DNA from: Trujillonella humicola
GTDB taxonomy: Bacteria; Actinomycetota; Actinomycetes; Mycobacteriales; Geodermatophilaceae
DNA: 64,000 bases
Assembly (NCBI RefSeq): GCF_046233715.1
Contig: NZ_JBJNRJ010000008.1
Coordinates: 62,001-126,000, forward strand
Direction: 5' to 3'
Under the pieces are notes generated by a model. The model had not been told where the DNA came from. It searched no databases and saw nothing but the letters and a program-made list of their open reading frames with translations. Made by a program: the position numbers and the translations under genes. This document shows positions 15,436 through 23,549 of the stretch, in pieces. Within the stretch, counting starts at the first letter, position 1. Each line of letters starts with the position of its first letter.

Positions 15436-16856
15436 GCCCCGACCGGGACGTCGACGTCCTCGTGGTCGGCTCCGGCGCGGCCGGGCTGGCTGCCGCCCTG
15501 TCGGCACGGGAGAACGGCGCGGGCCGCGTGCTCGTCGCCGAGGCCGAGGGCGTGGTCGGGGGGTCGAGCCGGCTGTCCGGCGGCCTGACCATGGGCGCCG
15601 GCACCCGCTACCAGCGGGCGCTGGGCATCGCCGACGACGCCGGCTCGCTCTTCTCCGACTACATGACGCTCAACCACTGGGACGTCGAGGCCGGGGTCGC
15701 GCGGCGGCTGGCCGACCTCGCCGGGCCGACCGTGGAGTGGCTGGGCGACCTGGGCGTCGAGTTCCACGACCAGCTGGTCTACGGCGGCGACGAGCGGGTG
15801 CCCCGGGTGCACGTGCCGATCGGCCGCGGCCAGGCCGTCGTCGACGTCCTGCACCGGGCCTGCCGGCAGGCCGGGGTCGAGGTCGCGCTGGGCCGGCGGG
15901 TCGACCGGCTGCTGGTGGAGGACGGCGCGGTGACCGGCATCGCCGTCGGCGCCGACACCATCACCGCCGGGGCGGTGGTGCTCGCCACCGGCGGCTTCGG
16001 CGACGACCCGGACCGGCTCGCAGCCCACTACCCGTCGGCGGCGGCGACCGGGTGCGCCTGGTACATCGGCGCCCCCGGGTCGCGCGGGGACGCCCTCGAC
16101 CTCGCCGACCAGGTCGGCGCCCAGGTCCTCGGTCACGACCGCGGGCTGCGGCTGCTGCACGCCGGCTTCGCGCCGATCTACGAAGCCTACCTGCCCGGCT
16201 GGATCGTGATCGTGAACCGCGAGGGCCGGCGGTTCTTCGACGAGACCGCGCCCTACGGCATCACCGACGGCCTGCTGCGCGCGCAGGGCGACGTCGCCTA
16301 CGCCGTCTTCGACGACGCCACGCTGATCGCGGCGACCGCCGCCGGGGTCGCCCGCTACAAGCAGAAGATCCCCGGGTCGACCAAGAGGCAGAGCCCGCAC
16401 TGGAACGCCGACGTGGTCGAGCAGATGGTGGCCGCCGGCAAGGTGCACCGCACGGACACGACCGCGGAGCTCGCCGAGGCCCTCGGCCTCCCGGTCGACG
16501 CCTTCGAGGGCAGCGTGGCCCGGCACAACGAGCAGGTCGCCGCCGGCGAGGACAGCGACTACCTCAAGGACCCGGGGTTCCTCGAGCCGATCGCCACCCC
16601 GCCCTTCTACGGCGCCGAGATCCGCCCGGCGACCGTGTGCTTCACCGCCTGCGGACCGCGCATCGACCGGGACGCGCGGGTGCTGGACCGGGCCGGTCGA
16701 CCGGTGCCGGGCCTGTTCGCCGCCGGCGAGTGCACCGGTGGCGTGATCGGCCCGGCCTACGTCGGCAGCGGCAACTCCTACGCCAACTGCGTCGTCTTCG
16801 GCCGGGTCGCCGGCGCCGCCGCCGCTGCCCTCGTCCCGGCAGGCGCCGGTGGGTGA
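15432..16856 (+). CDS. FAD-dependent dehydrogenase, fumarate-reductase flavoprotein-like
   Basis: This 474-residue FAD_binding_2 protein has the motif GSGAAGLA at 13-20, a GGSSRLSGGL segment near 44, ATGGFGDD near 178, and the C-terminal FAD segment GLFAAGECTGGVIG with GSGNSYANC. It belongs to the same superfamily as the protein at 7644 but lacks that one's KstD-like Tyr-Gly-Gly end and is shorter. It would oxidise or reduce a C-C bond next to a carbonyl. It overlaps its upstream neighbour by 4 bp and the alcohol dehydrogenase by 8 bp, so all three belong to one transcript. Substrate unknown. Confidence 0.87.
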   Translation: MSPDRDVDVLVVGSGAAGLAAALSARENGAGRVLVAEAEGVVGGSSRLSGGLTMGAGTRYQRALGIADDAGSLFSDYMTLNHWDVEAGVARRLADLAGPTVEWLGDLGVEFHDQLVYGGDERVPRVHVPIGRGQAVVDVLHRACRQAGVEVALGRRVDRLLVEDGAVTGIAVGADTITAGAVVLATGGFGDDPDRLAAHYPSAAATGCAWYIGAPGSRGDALDLADQVGAQVLGHDRGLRLLHAGFAPIYEAYLPGWIVIVNREGRRFFDETAPYGITDGLLRAQGDVAYAVFDDATLIAATAAGVARYKQKIPGSTKRQSPHWNADVVEQMVAAGKVHRTDTTAELAEALGLPVDAFEGSVARHNEQVAAGEDSDYLKDPGFLEPIATPPFYGAEIRPATVCFTACGPRIDRDARVLDRAGRPVPGLFAAGECTGGVIGPAYVGSGNSYANCVVFGRVAGAAAAALVPAGAGG

Positions 16857-17898
16857 GGTCACCGCCGCGCTGATCACCGGCCGGGAGGCGCTGGAGTACC
16901 GCGGCTTCCCCCGGACCCCGCCGCCGGAGGGGTGCGTCTCGGTCGAGATCTCGCTGTGCGGGATCTGCGGCACCGACGTCGCCTCCTGGCGCACCGGGCA
17001 CCTGCACAGCCCGGCCGTCTGCGGGCACGAGTGGGTCGGCGTCCTCGGCGCGGTCGGTCCCGGGGTCGCGGGTCTCGCGGAGGGCGACCGCGTCGTCGTC
17101 GCTGTCCCGCCGGCCTGCGGCCGCTGCCCGGAGTGCCGGACGGGCCTGGCCGAGCACTGCCGCACGACGTCGGCGGTGGCGCGCGGCAGGAGCGAGCTCG
17201 CCCCGCCGCACGGCGGGTTCGCGCCCAGCCTCACCGTCGAGGCCGGACGGGTGGTCCCGGCCCACCCGGACCTGCGCGACGAGGAGGCGGCGCAGGTGGA
17301 ACCGGCCGCGGTGGCCCTCCACGGCGTGCGCCGGTCGCGGATCACCCCCGGGGACACCGTCGTCGTGCAGGGCGCCGGTCCCATCGGGCTTCTCGCCCTC
17401 CAGTTCGCCCGCGCCGCCGGCGCCGGTGAGGTGCTCGTCGTCGAACCGGCGGGGGCCCGGCGGCGGCTGGCGCTCGAGCTCGGCGCCTCGGCCGCGGTGC
17501 TGCCCGAGGAGGCCCCCGACACCGTGCGGGAGCGCACCCGCGGCCTCGGCGCCGACGTCGTCCTGGAGTGCGCGGGCGTCCCGGCGCTGCTGCAGACGGC
17601 CGCCGACCTGGCCCGCACCGGCGGCGTCGTCGGCCTGCTCAGCTTCCTGTCCCGGCCGGCCGCCGTCGACGGCGCGCGCTGGCTGGCCAGGGAGCTCACG
17701 CTGGTCGCCTCGAATGCCTTCACCCACGAGGACGTCCGCCGCAGCATGGCGTTCCTCGCCGACGGCAGGGTGCGCGTCGCGCCGCTGCACAGCCGCACCG
17801 TCGCCCTCGACGACCTCGAGCCCGCGCTGCGGGCGCTGGCCGCCGGAACGTCCGACGACGTCAAGGTCCTCGTCGACCCCCGCCCCCGGAGCCGCTGA
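16849..17898 (+). CDS. Zinc-dependent alcohol dehydrogenase (MDR family)
   Basis: The 349-residue medium-chain dehydrogenase keeps both zinc sites. The catalytic site has Cys in CGICGTD near residue 39 and GHEW near 60. The structural site has four Cys in CGRCPECRTGLAEHC near 86-100. The Rossmann motif GAGPIGL lies near 172. It resembles threonine, sorbitol or butanediol dehydrogenases. The GTG at 16849 sits inside the end of the FAD gene. It likely oxidises a secondary alcohol of a polyol or side chain with NAD+. The exact substrate cannot be stated. Confidence 0.92.
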   Translation: MGEVTAALITGREALEYRGFPRTPPPEGCVSVEISLCGICGTDVASWRTGHLHSPAVCGHEWVGVLGAVGPGVAGLAEGDRVVVAVPPACGRCPECRTGLAEHCRTTSAVARGRSELAPPHGGFAPSLTVEAGRVVPAHPDLRDEEAAQVEPAAVALHGVRRSRITPGDTVVVQGAGPIGLLALQFARAAGAGEVLVVEPAGARRRLALELGASAAVLPEEAPDTVRERTRGLGADVVLECAGVPALLQTAADLARTGGVVGLLSFLSRPAAVDGARWLARELTLVASNAFTHEDVRRSMAFLADGRVRVAPLHSRTVALDDLEPALRALAAGTSDDVKVLVDPRPRSR

Positions 17899-17901
17899 CC
17901 C

Positions 17902-18366
17902 ATGACCCACCCAGGACCGGACGGCTGGCCCGGGACCGACGACGTGCTGCAGATCCACCAGCTGCTGGCGTACTACGGGCACGTCCTCGACGACCGGGAC
18001 TGGGCCGCGCTGCCCGAGGTCTTCACCCCCGACGCCGTGCTGGACTACACGCGGGCGGGCGCTCCGGCGGTGCTGCACGGGCTGGAGGAGGTGCGCGCCT
18101 TCTTCGCCGGGGCCAACCACCCCTCGGCGCACCACACCACCAACGTCGTCGTGGTCCGGCGCGGCGGCCGGGTCCTCGTGCGCAGCAAGTTCTTCGTGCC
18201 CTACACCCGCGACACGCACGTCCCCACGCGGTGGTACGGCGGCACGTACGACGACGTCGCCGTGCCGACCCCGGCGGGCTGGCGGCTGGCCGCCCGCACC
18301 TGCATCGGCCGGTGGCAGCTCACTCCCGACCAGGGGCCCGTCCCCGAGCACCGGCGGACCTGGTGA
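17902..18366 (+). CDS. SnoaL/NTF2-fold protein (SnoaL 1)
   Basis: The 154-residue protein has the pattern of SnoaL_4-type NTF2-fold proteins: IHQLLAYYGHVLDDRDWAAL near 17-36, FTPDAV, and a C-terminal WRLAARTCIGRWQL segment. Family members are cyclases, isomerases, dehydratases or non-catalytic partners; the beta subunits of Rieske dioxygenases share this fold. A close paralogue at 33230 overlaps a Rieske gene and ends in the same PVP.HRRT motif. It starts 3 bp after the alcohol dehydrogenase stop. Its role is uncertain. Confidence 0.8.
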   Translation: MTHPGPDGWPGTDDVLQIHQLLAYYGHVLDDRDWAALPEVFTPDAVLDYTRAGAPAVLHGLEEVRAFFAGANHPSAHHTTNVVVVRRGGRVLVRSKFFVPYTRDTHVPTRWYGGTYDDVAVPTPAGWRLAARTCIGRWQLTPDQGPVPEHRRTW

Positions 18367-18372
18367 CCGGCC

Positions 18373-19197
18373 GTGGATGACCTGGCCGGACGGGTGGCGG
18401 TCGTCACCGGGGCGGCGAGCGGTCTCGGCCGCGCGATGGCCGAGCGGTTCGCCGCCGAGGGCATGCGCGTCGTGCTCTCCGACATCGACCGGCCCGGGCT
18501 GGACGCGGTGGCCGGGCAGCTGGCGGCAGCCGGGGCGCAGGTGCACGCGGTCCCGGCCGACGTCTCCGCCGCCGGCGACGTCGACCACCTGGCCGAGGAG
18601 TCGTTCGCCCGGTTCGGCGCGGTGCACCTGCTGTGCAACAACGCCGGCGTGGTGAAGAGCGCGCGTCCCTGGGCGCTCACCGTCGACGACTGGCGGTGGG
18701 TGCTCGGCGTCGACCTGTGGAGCGTCGTCCACGGCATCCGGGCCTTCGTCCCCCGCATGCTCGCCCAGGGCGGCCGCGCCCACGTGGTCAACACCGCCTC
18801 GATGACCGGCCTGCTGCCGATGCCGCGGCTGGCCGCCTACTCCACGGCGAAGGCCGGCGTGGTGGCGCTCTCGGAGTCCCTGCAGCACGACCTGGACGCC
18901 GAGGGTGCCGACATCGGCGTCTCCGTCTTCTGCCCCGGCTTCGTCGCCACCCGGATCACCGACAGCGCCCGCAACCGGCCGGCGTCGCTGGGCGACACCG
19001 CACCGGCGACCGGACCGCGGACGGTGTCGGGCGTGCAGCCGACCCTCACGGCCGAGGAGGCCGCCGGGCAGGTGCTCGACGCCGTGCGCGCCCGGCGGTT
19101 CTGGATCCTGACCCACCCCGGCTACGCGCCGGTCGTCGCCGACCGGGCCGCGCGCATCGGCACCGGCGAGCGCCCCGCCCGCCCACCGGTGTGGTGA
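18373..19197 (+). CDS. Short-chain dehydrogenase/reductase (SDR D)
   Basis: The SDR has 274 residues. The GAASGLG motif is near 13-19, an Asp pair after strand 2 (SDID) implies NAD(H), CNNAGVV lies near 87, Ser is in NTASMTG, and YSTAK is near 156. The C-terminal third is extended and lacks the usual final DGG segment, like SDRs acting on bulky substrates. GTG 18373 is 6 bp after the SnoaL stop. It is the last gene of the plus-strand operon that begins at 11996. Confidence 0.9.
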   Translation: MDDLAGRVAVVTGAASGLGRAMAERFAAEGMRVVLSDIDRPGLDAVAGQLAAAGAQVHAVPADVSAAGDVDHLAEESFARFGAVHLLCNNAGVVKSARPWALTVDDWRWVLGVDLWSVVHGIRAFVPRMLAQGGRAHVVNTASMTGLLPMPRLAAYSTAKAGVVALSESLQHDLDAEGADIGVSVFCPGFVATRITDSARNRPASLGDTAPATGPRTVSGVQPTLTAEEAAGQVLDAVRARRFWILTHPGYAPVVADRAARIGTGERPARPPVW

Positions 19198-19215
19198 GGG
19201 ACGGTGTGGTGAGGG
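19187..19215. repeat. Short direct repeat at the SDR D stop
   Basis: CGGTGTGGTGAGGG occurs at 19187-19200 and again at 19202-19215. The first copy contains the SDR D stop codon. It looks like a small local duplication with no evident function. Confidence 0.6.
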
Positions 19216-19350
19216 GCGAGGGGCGGATGGGGCGCGGAGCGGCCACCGGCGGCCGCGCCCGCCGCGTCGACCTGCCGCCGCCGTGAACCGCCGTTAATGT
19301 CGCCTGTGGCCCCGGTCACTCCGGCACCGGGCCGATGCGAAGGCAGGCCG

Positions 19351-20586
19351 ATGCTCTACAACGCCTACGAGCTGCACCGGCGGGCGGTCCGGCCGGTCCG
19401 GATGACCTCGGCGCTCACCGCGCGGGCCGTGGGCGCGCTGCCGGCCCCGCTCGCGGGGCTCCCCGGCGCCCGGCGCTTGCGGGCGGCCTGCGACATCGTC
19501 GCCCGGGCCCGGCCCACCCACCGGTGCCCCGAGTGGGGCATCGACACGGTGTCCGTCGGAGGCCGTGAGGTCCGGGTCCGCCGCGAGCCGGAGTTCGCGA
19601 CCCCCTTCGCGACCCTGCAGCACTTCGCCCGGCCCGCGGTCCAGGGGCAGCCCCGTGTCCTGGTCGTCGGGCCGATGTCCGGGCACTTCACCACGCTGCT
19701 GCGCCCGACGATCCGCACCCTGCTGCGGGACCACGACGTCTTCGTCCTCGACTGGCACAACGCCCGCGACATCCCGCTCGAGCACGGGGCCTTCGGGCTC
19801 GACGAGTACATCGAGCACGTGATGCAGGCGCTGCGGCACCTGGGCCCGGACACCCACGTGGTGGCGGTGTGCCAGCCCGCCGTCCCGGTGCTGGCCGCGG
19901 TGTCCCTGCTGGCCGCCGAGGACGACCCCGCGCAACCGGCCAGCCTCACGCTGATCGCCGGGCCGGTCGACACGCGGGTCAACCCGGGGCCGGTCAACGA
20001 GCTCGCCGCCAAGCGGCCGCTGTCGTTCTTCGAGCGCTGGGTGGTCGACACCGTGCCGGCGCGGCACGCCGGCGCGGGCCGCCGGGTCTACCCCGGCGTG
20101 GTGCAGCTGGCGGCCTTCATGTCGATGAACCCCAAGCGGCACCTCACCGCGCACCTGGGGATGTACCGCGCCCTCGTGTCCGGGGAGACGGTGGCGGCCG
20201 AGACCACCCGCGCCTTCTACGACGAGTACGGCGCGGTGATGGACGTGCCGGCCGAGTTCTACCTGGAGACGCTCCAGCGGATCTTCATGGAGGACCACCT
20301 GCCGACCGGCCGGTTCACCTGGCGCGGGCAGCGGGTCGACCCGGCGGCGATCACCCGGACCGCACTGCTCACCATCGAGGGCGCCCGCGACGACATGTGC
20401 ACCCCCGGCCAGACCGCCGCCGCCCACGACCTGTGCACCGGCATCCCCGCCGACCGCCGGCGCACCCACCTGCAGGAGGGCGTCGGGCACTACGGGGTCT
20501 TCAGCGGCTCCCGCTGGGAGGCCGAGATCTACCCGGTGCTGCGGGACTTCGTGGCGGCCAGCGCCGCCGTCCCCGCGACCGCCTGA
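19351..20586 (+). CDS. phaZ: Intracellular polyhydroxybutyrate depolymerase
   Basis: The 411-residue protein begins MLYNAYELHRR, which is typical of intracellular PHB depolymerases. It has the alpha/beta-hydrolase core with the nucleophile Cys 174 in AVCQPAVPV (a Cys, not Ser, as in the Ralstonia PhaZ1 family). The acid is in EGARDDMC near 350 and the His is in GVGHYGVF near 382. It cleaves stored PHB granules to 3-hydroxybutyrate or oligomers. It stands alone; TAATGT at 19295-19300 may be its -10 box. A PHA synthase lies 7 kb downstream, so both halves of the storage cycle are in this region. The substrate may be another polyester. Confidence 0.88.
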   Translation: MLYNAYELHRRAVRPVRMTSALTARAVGALPAPLAGLPGARRLRAACDIVARARPTHRCPEWGIDTVSVGGREVRVRREPEFATPFATLQHFARPAVQGQPRVLVVGPMSGHFTTLLRPTIRTLLRDHDVFVLDWHNARDIPLEHGAFGLDEYIEHVMQALRHLGPDTHVVAVCQPAVPVLAAVSLLAAEDDPAQPASLTLIAGPVDTRVNPGPVNELAAKRPLSFFERWVVDTVPARHAGAGRRVYPGVVQLAAFMSMNPKRHLTAHLGMYRALVSGETVAAETTRAFYDEYGAVMDVPAEFYLETLQRIFMEDHLPTGRFTWRGQRVDPAAITRTALLTIEGARDDMCTPGQTAAAHDLCTGIPADRRRTHLQEGVGHYGVFSGSRWEAEIYPVLRDFVAASAAVPATA

Positions 20587-20593
20587 GACCGGG

Positions 20594-20625
20594 CACCGCG
20601 CCGCCGGTCAGCCGGCGGCGCGGTG
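20594..20625. terminator. Bidirectional stem-loop between convergent genes
   Basis: A perfect 14-bp stem (20594-20607 and 20612-20625) closes a TCAG loop. The stop codon of the minus-strand luciferase-like gene lies partly in the loop. The element would terminate phaZ and cap the end of the opposing transcript. Confidence 0.75.
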
Positions 20626-21516
20626 GGCCGCGGCCAGGTCGCGGAGGAAGCCCGGGGCGCCCGCGGGGTCGGGGCACCAGCCCATCAGCGAGACGAACAG
20701 GTCGGTGCCCCCGGCCGCCAGCAGGCCGGCGGCCCCGGCCAGCGAGGCGGCGAGGTCGACCCTGCCCGCCCCGTCGCGCACGGCCTCCGGCGTCACCCGG
20801 ACGCGCACCGAGGCCGGGTCCCGGCCGGCCGCCACCAGCGCCGCCCGCAGGCGTCGCACCCCGGCGGCGACGTCGTCGGGCCGGTCGACCGGTGCGGGGA
20901 TCCAGCCGCTCCCCCACCGGACGATCCGGGTCAGGTTGCGCTCGGTGAGCCGGCCCCCGATCCAGAACGGCACCCCGCCGGGGCGCACCGGGCGGGGGTG
21001 GCAGTGGATGCCCTCGAGCGTCACCGTCTCCGCGTCGAGGGTCACCGGGCCGCCGGTCCACAGCTCCCGGCAGGCGGCCAGCTGGTCGTCGAGGACGCGG
21101 TGGCGCCGGTCCCAGTCCGCGCCGAGGGCCCGGTACTCCTCCTCCTGCCAGCCGGTGCCGATCCCGAGCACCAGCCGTCCGCCGCAGAGCTGGTCGAGCG
21201 TCGCGGCGGTCTTGGCCAGCAGGGCGGCCGGCCGCAGCGGGGACACCAGCACCGCGGTGGCCAGCTCCACCCGCTCGGTGACGCCGCCGACCGCCGCCAG
21301 CACGGTCAGCGGCTCCAGCCAGGGAGCGTGCGGCCCGCCGGGGAAGCGGCCGTAGGGGTAGGCCTCCACCCGCGACCCCATGACGACGTGGTCGACGACC
21401 GAGACGCCGTCCAGCCCGGCCTCCTCCACGGCGGCGGCGAGGTCGAGCAGGGTCCGCCACGGCCGCTCGCCCAGGTAGGAGCCGTAGTTGGGCAGGCCCA
21501 CGGTCAACGGCGGCAC
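20608..21516 (-). CDS. LLM-class flavin/F420-dependent oxidoreductase
   Basis: The 302-residue protein fits the luciferase-like monooxygenase family of the F420-dependent type. It has VGLPNYGSYLG at the start, SVVDHVVM near 40, LATAVLVSPLRP near 80, and the LVLGIGTGWQEEEY segment near 110-124 that is diagnostic of this class. GTG 21516 has a GAGGAG site. Members reduce or oxidise small substrates with F420 or FMN. It is third in a minus-strand run after a phosphotransferase and its small partner, 34 bp away. The substrate is unknown. Confidence 0.87.
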   Translation of the reverse strand: MPPLTVGLPNYGSYLGERPWRTLLDLAAAVEEAGLDGVSVVDHVVMGSRVEAYPYGRFPGGPHAPWLEPLTVLAAVGGVTERVELATAVLVSPLRPAALLAKTAATLDQLCGGRLVLGIGTGWQEEEYRALGADWDRRHRVLDDQLAACRELWTGGPVTLDAETVTLEGIHCHPRPVRPGGVPFWIGGRLTERNLTRIVRWGSGWIPAPVDRPDDVAAGVRRLRAALVAAGRDPASVRVRVTPEAVRDGAGRVDLAASLAGAAGLLAAGGTDLFVSLMGWCPDPAGAPGFLRDLAAAHRAAG

Positions 21517-21550
21517 GGCGGCTCCTCTGCTCGCGACGTCCCCTGCCCGG

Positions 21551-22006
21551 TCAGCGACCGGCGGAGTCCCATCCCCCGACGATCCGGTGCTCGTGCTCCA
21601 GGCGGGCGGCCAGCACCGCCTCGCCGTCCCGGACCAGGTCCTCCCGGCCCGCGGCGAGGGCCGCCTCCAGGGCCGCCGACAGGACGTCCCCGGCCCGGCA
21701 GTACACCTCGGTGACGTCGTCGAGGTGCAGGCCGGCGTGCGGTCCGGCCGCCAGCTCGGCGAGCGCGGCCTGCAGCGCGCCGTCCGCGGTGACGGCCTCG
21801 ACCGCACCGGCGTACGCCTGGATCGCGGCGGTCTCCTCGCGCATCCAGGCGATCTCGTGCGCCGCCCGGACCGCCGCGTTGCGCAGCACCTTCTCCAGCA
21901 TGACCAGCCGGACGACGGTGGTCTCGTCGGCCACCTCGGGGAGGACGTCGGCCAGCACCCGGCAGCAGTCGAGCAGCACCTGCTCGGTGGTCGGCCGCCC
22001 GATCAC
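21551..22006 (-). CDS. Small helical partner of phosphotransferase (DUF6285-like)
   Basis: The 151-residue protein is predicted to be almost entirely helical. It begins IGRPTTEQVLLDC, followed by a long charged helical stretch (EKVLRNAAVRAAHEIAWM near 45-62). It resembles the DUF6285 proteins often encoded right after aminoglycoside-phosphotransferase-like kinases; the family assignment is from memory and is tentative. GTG 22006 overlaps the phosphotransferase stop by 4 bp (GTGA), so the two are surely co-translated. Function unknown; a regulatory or complex-forming role is inferred. Confidence 0.7.
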   Translation of the reverse strand: MIGRPTTEQVLLDCCRVLADVLPEVADETTVVRLVMLEKVLRNAAVRAAHEIAWMREETAAIQAYAGAVEAVTADGALQAALAELAAGPHAGLHLDDVTEVYCRAGDVLSAALEAALAAGREDLVRDGEAVLAARLEHEHRIVGGWDSAGR

Positions 22007-23013
22007 GACGCCACCTCCCGCGCCACGTCGAGGTAGAGGCCGTACTGGTGGGTCACCGCGTTGACCAAGTAGGTCGCCATGACCCCCCGGGTGCCGCCGG
22101 CGGCGACCGCGTCGAGGGCACGCAGGATCTGCACGAGCAGCCGGGCCATCCCGACGACCAGGAAGTACTCCACCGTGGCCGGGTTGACCTGCTCCTCGGT
22201 GAGCCCGGTCCGCTCCCGGTAGCGGGCCAGGAAGCCGGCCGGGTCGGCGGTGTAGGCGTTGGGCTGCATCGGGATCTGCGTGTAGTACCCCAGGTCCTCG
22301 CGGGGATCGCCGATGCGGGCGAACTCCCAGTCGATGACGACGTGCCCGCCGACGGCGGGATCCCGGACGAGGACGTTGGTCGGCTGGCAGTCGCCGTGCA
22401 CGAGGGTGAAGGGCACCGGCGGCGGGCGGTGGCCCCGCAGCCGGGCGGCGACGTACCGCAGCACCGGGCTGCTGTCGGCGATCTCCCGGTCGACGTCGCG
22501 GTAGAGGTCCAGCACACCGTCGAGGTAGTCGTCCCAGCTCGCCGGGCGGGTCATCCCCGCCGGGAGCGTGTCCAGCGGCACGGCGTGCACCGCCGCGACC
22601 GCGTCGACGAAGGTGCCCGCCGGGGCGGCGGGGTCCTCCGCCGTCCGGAGCACCTCCTGCAGGTTCCGGCCCGCGACGTGGTCGACGACGATGCACTTGG
22701 TCCCCAGGTGCTCGCCGGTGGCGTCGTACCAGCGGGGGCGGGCCACGGGCACCGCGCCGGACGCGGCCAGGGCCTGCAGCAGCTCCCACTCGGCGTCCCG
22801 GTCGCTGTCGAACACCCCCTCGCCGGGCGGCGGGTCGCCGCGCAGCACCAGGCGCTCGGCGGCCCCGTCGTCCCACCGGACGTCGGCGACGGCGCTGAGC
22901 CGGCTGTAGCCGCCGGTGATCGGGCGCAGCCCGGTCACGGTCGCGCGCCGGCCCGGCTCGGCCGCCGCGATCAGGCGGCCGAGCGCCTCGGCGGTCAGTG
23001 TCGGCGTGGGCAT
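22003..23013 (-). CDS. APH/choline-kinase-family phosphotransferase
   Basis: The 336-residue protein has the kinase-like APH fold: a Gly-rich ITGGYSR near 32-38, the catalytic loop HGDCQPTN near 207-214, and the metal-binding IDWEFARIGDP near 228. It is similar to the ACAD10-N / FadE36-type group that phosphorylates small hydroxylated molecules or hydroxyacyl-CoAs. It is less likely to be an antibiotic-resistance enzyme. It leads a three-gene minus-strand operon, divergent from the SnoaL-like gene at 23088. Confidence 0.85.
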   Translation of the reverse strand: MPTPTLTAEALGRLIAAAEPGRRATVTGLRPITGGYSRLSAVADVRWDDGAAERLVLRGDPPPGEGVFDSDRDAEWELLQALAASGAVPVARPRWYDATGEHLGTKCIVVDHVAGRNLQEVLRTAEDPAAPAGTFVDAVAAVHAVPLDTLPAGMTRPASWDDYLDGVLDLYRDVDREIADSSPVLRYVAARLRGHRPPPVPFTLVHGDCQPTNVLVRDPAVGGHVVIDWEFARIGDPREDLGYYTQIPMQPNAYTADPAGFLARYRERTGLTEEQVNPATVEYFLVVGMARLLVQILRALDAVAAGGTRGVMATYLVNAVTHQYGLYLDVAREVAS

Positions 23014-23050
23014 CGGGGCCTCCTGCGGCCGGGCTGGGCGGGTCCGGGGG

Positions 23051-23081
23051 TTGACGGGGACGGGCGGTGCTGCGGCAGGCT
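23051..23081 (+). promoter_or_regulatory. Putative promoter of SnoaL 2 gene
   Basis: TTGACG (23051-23056) and CAGGCT (23076-23081) are separated by 19 bp. The GTG start is only 6 bp further on, so the transcript would be leaderless or nearly so. Confidence 0.35.
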
Positions 23082-23087
23082 CGCCCC

Positions 23088-23549
23088 GTGCACCCGGAGA
23101 TCCAGCAACTGCTCGACGAGCGGGCGATCGTGGACGTCTGCATCCGCTACGCCGATGCGATCGACGACCGCGACTGGGACCGCTTCCGCTCCTGCTTCAC
23201 GCCCGACGCGGTGGGGATCTACCACGCCGACCGGCCGCTGCACGGCCGCGCGGCGATCGAGGACACGATCCGCACCGCCGTCGCGCCGCTGGGCCGCACC
23301 CAGCACCTGGTCGGCACGTTCGTCGTCGACCTGGCCGGGGACGAGGCGACGTCGCGCTGCTACCTGCACGCCCAGCACGTGCGGGAGGGCGTGCCCGGCG
23401 GCGAGCAGTACGTCATCGCCGGCTGCTACCGGGACCGGTTCACCCGGACCGCCGACGGCTGGCGGATCCGCGAGCGCCGCCTCGACCGCTGGTGGACCGC
23501 CGGCAACCCCGCGGTGACGGCGCGCGGAGCCGCTCATCGCGTCGAGTAG
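23088..23549 (+). CDS. SnoaL/NTF2-fold protein (SnoaL 2)
   Basis: The 153-residue SnoaL-like protein has VDVCIRYADAIDDRDWDRFRS near 16-36, FTPDAVGIY, and a C-terminal W.IRERRLDRWW segment. It is more distant from the two other SnoaL proteins here, which share a different ending. GTG 23088 is the first base triplet after a candidate -10 box, and no ribosome site is seen. Its 3' end overlaps the end of the convergent SDR gene by 16 bp. It may be an isomerase or dehydratase, or a non-catalytic binding protein. Confidence 0.8.
   Translation: MHPEIQQLLDERAIVDVCIRYADAIDDRDWDRFRSCFTPDAVGIYHADRPLHGRAAIEDTIRTAVAPLGRTQHLVGTFVVDLAGDEATSRCYLHAQHVREGVPGGEQYVIAGCYRDRFTRTADGWRIRERRLDRWWTAGNPAVTARGAAHRVE

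Noticed and set aside
19187..19215. Operator from the direct repeat near the SDR D stop
   Set aside because: It overlaps a stop codon, is not palindromic, and is far from the next promoter; a chance local duplication is more likely.
22003..23013. Aminoglycoside-resistance gene
   Set aside because: The catalytic loop is of the general APH family. The DUF6285-like partner and the LLM neighbour point to a metabolic kinase.
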